64,000 nucleotides of DNA. It comes from Thiocapsa bogorovii. Its GTDB lineage: Bacteria > Pseudomonadota > Gammaproteobacteria > Chromatiales > Chromatiaceae. Below the pieces are notes generated by a model. It made no database searches. It was not told the DNA's origin and was given only the letters and a program-made list of their open reading frames with translations. Below, one piece after another: positions 9,195-16,516 of this stretch. The stretch is taken from positions 5,267,501 through 5,331,500 of the forward strand of contig NZ_CP089309.1 of assembly GCF_021228795.1 (NCBI RefSeq), given 5' to 3'. Each line of letters opens with the position of its first letter. Position 1 is the first letter of the stretch. A program made the position numbers and the translations under genes.

Positions 9195-12134
9195 TCAAGC
9201 ACGCGGATGAGCGCCCAGAATCGCCTCGTCGGCCCGCTCGCGCCGCGCCCTCGCGCGTCGGTACAGCCAATACACCAAGGCAAGGCCGGCGAGGGCGAGG
9301 ACATAGTTCAGGGTCTCCCAGAAGATGCGACCCTCGCGACCCACCGGCTCGAGCAGCCGGTTGAACTGGCCGCGCCCGCGCAGGGTGAGCAGGCCTCGAT
9401 CCTCCAGCGACCAGTCGACGGCGTTCTGCATCAGCTCCAGCGGTTTGAGGTAGCGGCTCTGCGTGGCCTCGGTCGCCAAACTGATCGCGGTGTCCGAGAG
9501 GAAGGTCGAGGAGCCCATCAGGATCAGTCGAGCAGAGGCGGGCGAGGTCTCCACGACACCGGAGATGACCGGAGTCTTGTCTGCGACCGGTTCGCCCGTT
9601 TCAGGGTCGATTGCCTGCGCGTCGGCATCCTCAGGCGCTGCCTCTTCGGACGGGGTGTTTTCTTCGGGCGAGTCATCCAGGAGAGGCGAGGGACGCCCCG
9701 CGAAGGCCGAGCCGAAGCGTCCCTCGACCGCGACGGCGAGCACTCGGCTGCCACGATCCTCGCCGCGCGGGAAACCGAGGCCGCCGTGCGTCTCGAAGTC
9801 AGGTTGCATGTTCTCCGAGTCGCTGGTCCAGGAGCCGGACGAGCTCTTGATCAACTCGATCACACGCCGATCGGCATTCTTCTCGGTATCGACCTGAATC
9901 GGCGAGGACCAGTTCATGGTGATCTGGCCGAGGCTCGAGGTGATTCCCGAGTCCTGCGCGAGTCCGTCGCTGCGGACATCCGGGAAGTAGGGATAGTCGA
10001 GTGTTTGGATCTCCTCGACCGTGAATCCGCCCAGATCGCGCTGCACCGGGATCGGGAAGGGCGTGTTCTTGGGGTCGAGCACCAGGCTCGGCTCGAGGGT
10101 CAGGCCTTGATGACCGAGCCAGTCTTCCAGCCCCGTCGGGGCAGCCCGCGCCGCGATGGAACCGCCGGTCAGGTCCAGGGCGAAGCTGGACGCGGCCAGG
10201 ATGACGGTCCCGCCCTGCATCAGGAATTGGTCGATGGCGAATTGCTGTCGCTCATCCAGGGCCTCGGGTCCCACCACCATCAATAGATCCGTCTCTTCGG
10301 GGACCTGACCGGATGCGAGATCGGTCTCGCGCAGGTTGAATCCGGTGCGCAGGGTCTCCTGCAATAGGCCGTAACCGGATCCGGCGGCCGGTTCGCCGAA
10401 CATCCCGGGGGTCGACGGCGGCGTGTAGAGCGCAATCGTGCGCAAGACGCCCGGCGCGAACCGCTTGATACCGGCCTCGATGGCGCGCTCCAGACTCGCG
10501 CGATCGAGCGCTTCCGGGAGCGGAACCGGAATGGCCTGCTCGCCGGATTCGAGCACCATGTAGAAATAGAAGGGCGTGGGATCGAGCAGGCTCACCACGA
10601 GCGGCTCGAATCCGAACTGCTCCGCAATCGTTTGGGCCAGCGCGCCGTCGCCGGCCGCAGGATCCTGGATCTCGAAGCTGAAACGCGCTCCGCCCTTCGC
10701 GGCGAGATCGGACAAGATCGACTCCAGGTCGGCCCGCAGCTCGGGCAAGGGCTCGGGCAGACGATCGGCCGGGGAGACGAAGCCACGGAACCGCACCGGC
10801 TCGCTCAGATTGGCGAAGAGATCGCCGGCGCCCTGATAGCCGTAGAGCACCTTGCGGATGACGCGTGTGAGATCGTACTCGGGATTGCGCAGGCGCACGT
10901 CCAGATCGGTTTCGCCTTGGACCTTTACGTCGATGAGGTCTTGAAAGCCGAGCGTCTCGAACTGATCGCCGTACTTGATCAGGATGTCGAAGTAGGAATT
11001 GACCACGGAGGCCTGGTATTTGGTCGCGGTCTGGAAGGCAACCGGGCGGATCCCGTACTGCTCGCCGGCCTCGCGCTCGAGCTCGGGCGAGCGTTGAGGA
11101 TCGACGAATTCGACTTGGACTCGGCCGCCGCCCGCGATCTGATACTCACGCAACAGATCGCGAATCTGGGGAACCAACGGGGCCAGCAAAGGGTGGGTGT
11201 CCGCGCTGAAATAGCCGCGGATCAGGAGCGGTTCTCGGAGTTGGCTCAGATAGGTCCGGGTCGCTTCCGAGATCGAGTAGACCCGACCCTCGGTAAGATC
11301 CACTCGGGCACTGCCGATCGCGCCGAGCCAGAGGTTCGCGGCCAAGATGTTGGCGACCGCGAGCCCGGTCACCAGGGTCCAGCGTCGATGATGCCGTCGG
11401 TTTGCGTCCGCTTCGGCCCAGCGCAGCCGCTCCAGGCTGTAGAGCGTCAGAGCGAGGAAGGCGCCGACGATGCTCAGATAGTAGTAAAGATCGCGCAGAT
11501 CGATCACGCCGCGCGTAATGGACTCGAAGCGCGAGCCGCTGCCGATCAGTCGGAGCAGCTCGCCCCCGTCATGCCCGACTAGATTGGTCAGCGCCGGCGT
11601 GCCGATCAGGTAGAGGAGGGCGCCAACCAGGGTGGTTCCGATCAGGGCGACGATCGGGTTGTCGGTGCGCGAGGAGACGAACAGACCAATCGCCAGGTAG
11701 GCCGAGGCCAGCAGCAGGGTGGCCAGATAGGCGCCGACCACCGGGCCCCAGTCCATCGGCCCTAGGAAAGAAACGGTCAGCGGGATCGGCACCGTCAGAA
11801 CCAAGGCAATCGCGACCAGGGCCAGACCCGCGAGGAACTTGCCGAGGACCAGATGCAGGGTGGGCACCGGTAGGGTCATGAGTGTTTCGAGCGTCCCGGC
11901 GCGTCGCTCCTCGCTCCAGAGCCGCATGGTCAGGGCCGCGCAGAGAAAGATCAGCAGCACCGGCATCCAGTCGAACAGAGGGCGGGCATCGGCGATGTTG
12001 CGCGCGAAGAAGGCGTCGACCCAGAAGAAGACGAAGAGCGAGACCGCCAGGAAGGCGCCGATGAAGAGATAGGCGACGGGCGAACCGAAGAAGGCACCGA
12101 GCTCGCGGCGTGCGACGCGCAGAATGTCAGGCAT
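9195..12134 (-). CDS. fused ABC-2 permease and Gld-type auxiliary protein (GldF-GldG-like)
   Basis: 979 residues. The first ~245 form an ABC-2 permease (LRVARRELGAFFGSPVAYLFIGAFL, six helices, EERRAGTLETLMTLPV). After a further membrane helix (~254-280), residues ~285-850 are an ABC_transp_aux/GldG-like extracytoplasmic domain (DLTEGRVYSISEATRTYL..., QMNMV-like core, VVGPEALDERQQFAIDQFLMQGGTVIL). A C-terminal helix (ETLNYVLALAGLALVYWLY) returns to the membrane. In Bacteroidota these are two proteins; here they are one polypeptide. An acidic insert near residues 800-840 is low complexity. The start overlaps the ATPase gene by 8 bp, so they are co-translated. The substrate is unknown. Confidence 0.85.
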   Translation of the reverse strand: MPDILRVARRELGAFFGSPVAYLFIGAFLAVSLFVFFWVDAFFARNIADARPLFDWMPVLLIFLCAALTMRLWSEERRAGTLETLMTLPVPTLHLVLGKFLAGLALVAIALVLTVPIPLTVSFLGPMDWGPVVGAYLATLLLASAYLAIGLFVSSRTDNPIVALIGTTLVGALLYLIGTPALTNLVGHDGGELLRLIGSGSRFESITRGVIDLRDLYYYLSIVGAFLALTLYSLERLRWAEADANRRHHRRWTLVTGLAVANILAANLWLGAIGSARVDLTEGRVYSISEATRTYLSQLREPLLIRGYFSADTHPLLAPLVPQIRDLLREYQIAGGGRVQVEFVDPQRSPELEREAGEQYGIRPVAFQTATKYQASVVNSYFDILIKYGDQFETLGFQDLIDVKVQGETDLDVRLRNPEYDLTRVIRKVLYGYQGAGDLFANLSEPVRFRGFVSPADRLPEPLPELRADLESILSDLAAKGGARFSFEIQDPAAGDGALAQTIAEQFGFEPLVVSLLDPTPFYFYMVLESGEQAIPVPLPEALDRASLERAIEAGIKRFAPGVLRTIALYTPPSTPGMFGEPAAGSGYGLLQETLRTGFNLRETDLASGQVPEETDLLMVVGPEALDERQQFAIDQFLMQGGTVILAASSFALDLTGGSIAARAAPTGLEDWLGHQGLTLEPSLVLDPKNTPFPIPVQRDLGGFTVEEIQTLDYPYFPDVRSDGLAQDSGITSSLGQITMNWSSPIQVDTEKNADRRVIELIKSSSGSWTSDSENMQPDFETHGGLGFPRGEDRGSRVLAVAVEGRFGSAFAGRPSPLLDDSPEENTPSEEAAPEDADAQAIDPETGEPVADKTPVISGVVETSPASARLILMGSSTFLSDTAISLATEATQSRYLKPLELMQNAVDWSLEDRGLLTLRGRGQFNRLLEPVGREGRIFWETLNYVLALAGLALVYWLYRRARARRERADEAILGAHPRA

Positions 12135-13065
12135 GAGCCACCTCCATCTGCTCCAGGGTCACGGCTCCGAAGAGGTCTTCGAGGTCACGCCGCTCGGGTG
12201 CGAGCGCGTAGAGGTCCCAGGGTTGTCGGCCGAGTGCCTTCGCGACCAGAGGCGCGAGCGCCTGCGGATCCTCCGCGCTCAGGGCGAAATACTGCAGACC
12301 CGCATCCCCGTCCCACGACTCGACGGCCGTGACCCCCTCGATCTGTGCGAGCACCGGCCGCGCCACATCCGGCGAGCAGTCGAGCGTGACGAGCAGTCGT
12401 TTGGGACGCCCGATAGCATCCAGTGCGCTGTCGAGCGCCAGTTGGCCGCCGCGCATGATGAGCACTCGACTGCACACCGCTTCGACCTCTTGGAGGACAT
12501 GGGTGGAGATGATCAGGGTCGCATCCTTGGCCAGCTCGCGGACCAGGCTGCGCATGTGCTGGATCTGCGAGGGGTCCAGGCCGTTGGTCGGCTCGTCCAG
12601 GATGAGGATGGCGGGCTCGTGCAGGATCGCCTGCGCCACGCCGACGCGTTGACGATAGCCGCGCGACAGTGTGGCGATGATCGCGGTCGCCTTGGGGCCG
12701 AGGTCCGTGCGCTCGATCGCACGCCGGATGGCTGCAGGACGGCGGTCGTCGGGCATTCCGTGCAGTGCTGCCTGGTAGTCCAGGTAATCGATCACCCGCA
12801 TCTCGGGGTAGAGCGGACAGTTCTCGGGCAAATACCCGATGCGTCGTTGCGCCGCGCGCCGCTGCTCTGCGATATCCATCCCGTCGATCCGGATCGAGCC
12901 GCTGCTCGGCTCCAGATAGCCGGTCATCATCTTCATGATGGTTGTCTTGCCGGCCCCGTTGTGGCCGAGCAGACCGACGATCTCGCCGCGGCCGATGTCG
13001 AACGACACCTGTTGAACCGCCTTGAGCTCGCCGTAGCTGCGACTCAGCTCGCGAACCTCGATCAT
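12127..13065 (-). CDS. ABC transporter ATP-binding protein (GldA-like)
   Basis: 312 residues from ATG 13065, which has AGGAG upstream; the open frame runs on to 13248 through a repeat element and is not used. It has Walker A GHNGAGKTT, Q-loop YLPENCPLYPEM, signature LSRGYRQRV, Walker B ILILDEPTNGLDP and H-loop IISTHVLQEVE. A C-terminal accessory region resembles those of ABC-2 exporters. It is the first gene of the set ATPase, fused permease/auxiliary protein, DUF4340 protein and should energise that transporter at the inner membrane. Confidence 0.9.
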   Translation of the reverse strand: MIEVRELSRSYGELKAVQQVSFDIGRGEIVGLLGHNGAGKTTIMKMMTGYLEPSSGSIRIDGMDIAEQRRAAQRRIGYLPENCPLYPEMRVIDYLDYQAALHGMPDDRRPAAIRRAIERTDLGPKATAIIATLSRGYRQRVGVAQAILHEPAILILDEPTNGLDPSQIQHMRSLVRELAKDATLIISTHVLQEVEAVCSRVLIMRGGQLALDSALDAIGRPKRLLVTLDCSPDVARPVLAQIEGVTAVESWDGDAGLQYFALSAEDPQALAPLVAKALGRQPWDLYALAPERRDLEDLFGAVTLEQMEVAHA

Positions 13066-13431
13066 GATGTCTCCTGCTGAACCGCGTCCCAGGCACTCTA
13101 CGTCGGAATCGTCCGGGATCGGGCCTCGGCGATCCCGGGTCCGTCGGAGCGGACGCGGTTCAGGACTTTTTTGTTGGGAATAGAAACCGCGCCGAGGATC
13201 GAGCGATTCGCAAACGCCGTGTCCTGTTTCGGGACAAACTCGGCTCATCGGATCTTCGCGCGGTCGAGCGTCCGCCGGGTCTCGAACGCCGTTCGGGCGC
13301 GAATTTCACCCGAGGCGGGCTCCGGATGCAAGACCTGTCGAGACCGTTCGTTGTCGTCATCGACGATCGATCCGACAACGACAACGATCTCGAAGGGTCT
13401 CGATACAGTTCCTGTCCTGCGCGATCAGGCG
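13066..13431. other. 366-bp gap with one divergent repeat unit
   Basis: Apart from the repeat unit at 13078-13162, it holds a T6 run at 13166-13172 and a stray AAACCGCGCC at 13184-13193 that looks like a lone element end. An imperfect inverted repeat lies near 13345-13385 (GTTGTCGT with ACGACAAC). No gene is apparent. Confidence 0.5.
13078..13162. repeat. single repeat unit with divergent core (S6)
   Basis: Ends TGAACCGCGTCC and GGACGCGGTTCA are a perfect 12-bp inverted repeat of the family, but here the outer TA is replaced by TG/CA. The core does not resemble A or B; it contains its own inverted repeat CCGGGATCG/CGATCCCGG. Confidence 0.75.
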
Positions 13432-13629
13432 TCAATCGCCGTCGCGCTCCAGGGCGATGAGGAGATCGTCTTCGAGGTCCGGATCCATGGCGACTTGGAC
13501 GACGATCGGGGCGCAGCAGACCTGGCAGTCTTCGATGTAGGTTTGTGGAACGGCGCTGACGTCGATCGTGATCTCGATCGGAGCGTCGCACCAGGGGCAA
13601 TGCGCATCACGCGTCTCAAGTGGGTTCAT
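13432..13629 (-). CDS. CPXCG-motif cysteine-rich small protein
   Basis: 65 residues from ATG 13629. The pattern HCPWCDAPIEITID ... YIEDCQVCCAPIVV gives paired CXXC motifs that could bind zinc, matching the CPXCG family of small proteobacterial proteins. The acidic C-terminus (DPDLEDDLLIALERDGD) fits. The start overlaps the end of zwf by 14 bp, so it is probably translated with zwf. The function is unknown. Confidence 0.8.
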   Translation of the reverse strand: MNPLETRDAHCPWCDAPIEITIDVSAVPQTYIEDCQVCCAPIVVQVAMDPDLEDDLLIALERDGD

Positions 13630-15160
13630 CGGGGGTCGTAATCCGCCGCCAGAGGCGTCCGTCGTTCTTGAGCAGATCGCCCGCCGCGGCCGGACCCCAG
13701 GTGCCGGCGGCATAGTTGGGGAAGTCGCGGGCGGGCATGGCCGACCAGACATCCTGAACCGACTCGACGATTTCCCAGCCTTTCTCGACCGTGTCGGCGT
13801 GTTTGAAAAGGGTGGCGTCGCCGTTCATGCAATCGTAGATGAGTGTCTCGTAACCCGTTGCCGGGGCATTGCCGAAGTAGTCGGCATAGCAGAAATCCAT
13901 ATTGACCGTTCCCACACGCATCCGCGGTCCCGGGATCTTGGCGCCGAAGCTCATCTGGATGCCTTCGTTCGGCTGGATGCGCAGCACCAGCATGTCCGGG
14001 TTCATCTGGGCTGTGTCGGCGTCCTTGAACATGATCTTGGGCGCCCGCCTGAATTGGATGACGACCTCCGTGTATTGGGAGGTCAAGCGTTTGCCGGTGC
14101 GCAGATAAAAGGGCACCCCGGCCCAGCGCCAGTTGTCCATCGTCAGCTTGAGCGCAGCAAAGGTCTCGGTGCGCGAATTGGGGTCGACCCCGGGAGACGA
14201 GCGGTAAGCGGGTACCTTCTCGCCGTCCGGCATGACGCCCTCGCCGTATTGCCCTCGCACCGCGTTGGTGAGGACCTGCTCGGGCGTCAACGGATGCACG
14301 GCGTCGAGGACCTTGTTGATCTCGTCGCGCACGGCTTGGGAGTCGAAGGAATTCGGCGGCTCCATGCCGAGGAATCCGAGCAGAACCAGGAGGTGGTTCG
14401 GGATCATGTCGCGCAAGGCGCCGGCGTTATCGTAGTAAGGGCCGCGATGCTCCACGCCGACGGATTCCGCCACCGTGATCTGGACATGATCGATGTGTTG
14501 ACGATTCCAGAGCGGCTCGATGAAGCCGTTCGAAAACCGAAAGACCATGATGTTCTGGACTGTCTCCTTGCCCAGATAGTGGTCGATCCGGTAGATCTGG
14601 TCTTCGTCCAGTGTCTCGTGAAGCATCCGGTTGAGCGCCTTGGCGCTGTCCAGGTCGTTACCGAAGGGCTTTTCGATGATCACGCGACGCCAGTCGTTCT
14701 CGCTCTCGGCGGTCAGGCCGACGGCACCGAGCAGGCGTGTGATGTCGCCGAAGAGCGAAGGCGGAACAGCGAGATAGAAGAGATAGTTTCCGTCTGTTCC
14801 GCGCTCGGCGTCGATCCCGGACAGGCGCTCGCAGAGCGCGACATAGGTCGCCTCCTCCGTGATGTTGCCGGACATGTAGTGAAGCCGATCGCACAAGCGC
14901 GCCCAAGTCTCTGCATCCCAGGCGCTTCCGACGTGTCGCTTCACCTCCTCGCCCATCATCGACTGAAAGGTCTCGTCGTCCATCTCGATGCGGTCCAACC
15001 CGACGACCGCGAAGGTGTCGGGAAGCAGGTTTCCGTGGCAGAGATGAAAAAGCGCCGGGATGAGTTTGCGCTTGGTCAGATCGCCCGCCGCACCGAAGAT
15101 GATCATGGCGTTCGGCGGAGCGGGCGGTGTGGTTTCGGCGGTCAAGCGCTGCGTGGGCAA
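13616..15160 (-). CDS. zwf: glucose-6-phosphate 1-dehydrogenase
   Basis: 514 residues. First step of the oxidative pentose phosphate pathway. NADP-binding IIFGAAGDLTKRKL is near residue 20 and the substrate-site RIDHYLGKE near 200; the C-terminal dehydrogenase domain is complete (length usual for the family). I place the start at TTG 15160 because AAGGAG lies 8 bases upstream; the next candidate is the ATG at MIIFGAAG. The reading frame stays open upstream through the repeat unit and into gnd, which is fortuitous. gnd lies just upstream, so the two NADPH-forming enzymes are probably one operon despite the intervening repeat. Confidence 0.93.
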   Translation of the reverse strand: MPTQRLTAETTPPAPPNAMIIFGAAGDLTKRKLIPALFHLCHGNLLPDTFAVVGLDRIEMDDETFQSMMGEEVKRHVGSAWDAETWARLCDRLHYMSGNITEEATYVALCERLSGIDAERGTDGNYLFYLAVPPSLFGDITRLLGAVGLTAESENDWRRVIIEKPFGNDLDSAKALNRMLHETLDEDQIYRIDHYLGKETVQNIMVFRFSNGFIEPLWNRQHIDHVQITVAESVGVEHRGPYYDNAGALRDMIPNHLLVLLGFLGMEPPNSFDSQAVRDEINKVLDAVHPLTPEQVLTNAVRGQYGEGVMPDGEKVPAYRSSPGVDPNSRTETFAALKLTMDNWRWAGVPFYLRTGKRLTSQYTEVVIQFRRAPKIMFKDADTAQMNPDMLVLRIQPNEGIQMSFGAKIPGPRMRVGTVNMDFCYADYFGNAPATGYETLIYDCMNGDATLFKHADTVEKGWEIVESVQDVWSAMPARDFPNYAAGTWGPAAAGDLLKNDGRLWRRITTPDEPT

Positions 15161-15185
15161 TTGATCTCTCCTTTTCTTCTTCAAG

Positions 15186-15271
15186 TTAAACCGCGTCCAG
15201 AGCGAGATGCTCGTTTTCGAGCGAGCTCGACGTTTGGTGCATCCACAGCCCCATGCAGGGACGCGGTTTAA
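15186..15271 (+). repeat. single intergenic repeat unit, type A2 (between gnd and zwf)
   Basis: 86 bp from TTAAACCGCGTCCAGAG to GGGACGCGGTTTAA. Its right end contains the gnd TAA stop (15268-15270); its left end is 11 bp from the zwf Shine-Dalgarno. The inner stem CTCGTT-TTCG-AGCGAG is complete with one T-G pair. Confidence 0.9.
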
Positions 15272-16284
15272 CTTTTGGGCTTCTCGTGATGACCGCCGAA
15301 CTGGTAGCGCATCGCCGAGAGGATCTGATTGGCGAAATCCGCCTCGCCACGCGAGCTGAAGCGCTCGAAGAGCGCTGTCGTGAGCAGCGGGGCAGGTGTT
15401 CCGGTCTCGATCGCCGCGAGGCAGGTCCAGCGGCCCTCGCCCGAGTCCGAGACCCGACCGCCGAACCCTTCGAGCTGCGGGTCTGCGCGCAGCGCCGTGG
15501 CCGTTAGGTCCAAGAGCCAAGAGGCGACCACGCTGCCCCGACGCCAGACCTCGGCGACCTCGCCGACGTCGATGCGATACTGATAGTGCTCGGGATTGGC
15601 CAGCGGCGCGGTCTCGGCATCCACCGTGTGCTCGTTCAGCCCGACACCGGCGTGCTTGAGGATGTTGAATCCCTCCGCATAGGCGGCCATCAGGGCATAC
15701 TCGATGCCGTTGTGGACCATTTTCACGAAGTGACCGGCACCGCTGGGACCGCAGTGCAGATAGCCTTGCTCGGATCGACTGAAGTCGCCGCTCCGACCCG
15801 CCGTGCGTTCGATCTCCCCCGGGCCGGGCGAAAGGGCGGCGAAGACGGGATCGAGCCGCTCGACCGCCTCGTCCTCCCCGCCGATCATCAGGCAATAGCC
15901 CCGCTCCAGACCCCAGACGCCTCCGCTGGTCCCGCAGTCGACGAAGTGGATCCCCTTCGGTGCGAGGCGCTTCGCGTGGGCGATGTCGTCGCGGTAGTTC
16001 GAGTTGCCGCCGTCGATGATGGTGTCGCCGGCGGCGAGATGCGGGATCAGGTCGTCGATGACTCGGTCCACGACGGCCGCCGGGACCATGATCCAAACAT
16101 TGCGCGGTGCTTCGAGCTTGGCACAGAGATCGGCCATGTCCTGCGCACCGATTGCGCCTTCGGCGACCAGCGCGGCGACCGCGGCGGGATCCCGATCGTA
16201 GACGACACACCGATGTCCGGCGCGCATGAGTCGGAGCACCATGTTGGCGCCCATTCTACCGAGCCCGATCATTGCGAGTTGCAT
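15268..16284 (-). CDS. gnd: 6-phosphogluconate dehydrogenase, decarboxylating (short GndA/YqeC type)
   Basis: 338 residues, near the shorter form of the family rather than the ~470-residue form. N-terminal NAD(P) motif MIGLGRMGANM; substrate-site IDGGNSNYRDD; FVDCGTSGGVWGLERGYCLMIGG; catalytic lysine in GHFVKMVHNGIEY. It converts 6-phosphogluconate to ribulose-5-phosphate and should work with Zwf encoded downstream. The short form often prefers NAD+. The stop codon lies within the adjoining repeat unit. Confidence 0.9.
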   Translation of the reverse strand: MQLAMIGLGRMGANMVLRLMRAGHRCVVYDRDPAAVAALVAEGAIGAQDMADLCAKLEAPRNVWIMVPAAVVDRVIDDLIPHLAAGDTIIDGGNSNYRDDIAHAKRLAPKGIHFVDCGTSGGVWGLERGYCLMIGGEDEAVERLDPVFAALSPGPGEIERTAGRSGDFSRSEQGYLHCGPSGAGHFVKMVHNGIEYALMAAYAEGFNILKHAGVGLNEHTVDAETAPLANPEHYQYRIDVGEVAEVWRRGSVVASWLLDLTATALRADPQLEGFGGRVSDSGEGRWTCLAAIETGTPAPLLTTALFERFSSRGEADFANQILSAMRYQFGGHHEKPKS

Positions 16285-16321
16285 GTGAAGAGTCCCCTAT
16301 TGGCGGCTGGAGGTCCGGAGA

Positions 16322-16516
16322 TTAAACCGCGCTAGGCGCGGTCTGCGATGTTTTCGGATGGGATCGGCTTCCGGCAGACTCGACGACAGCTGGAGTCGGC
16401 GCGGTTTAAGAGATTAAAAAATATATTATTTTAAACCGCGTCTCTGCTAAGGATCGTTGATGCAGCAAACGTCGCGCTTACTCGAAGGTGAGCATCTCGC
16501 TCTGGACGCGGTTTAA
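16322..16516 (-). repeat. composite intergenic repeat 3 (A2-linker-B1, reverse)
   Basis: B1 unit 16322-16410, linker with ATTAAAAAATATATTA, A2 unit to 16516. It fills most of the gap between glgX (whose TAA stop, 16513-16515, is in the element) and gnd. It is very close to composite 2 in both halves and in the linker. Confidence 0.9.

Noticed and set aside
13166-13172. T6 run after the 13078 repeat unit as an intrinsic terminator
   Set aside because: Genes on both sides are on the minus strand, so a plus-strand terminator here would serve no visible transcript.
13568-15271. 567-codon plus-strand frame antisense to zwf
   Set aside because: It is the complement of a well-supported zwf gene; the sequence has no family pattern and no ribosome site.
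15161-16210. N-terminal extension of zwf into gnd (open to 16210)
   Set aside because: The extension crosses a repeat unit and a different reading frame of gnd; TTG 15160 has a good Shine-Dalgarno and gives a normal-length product.
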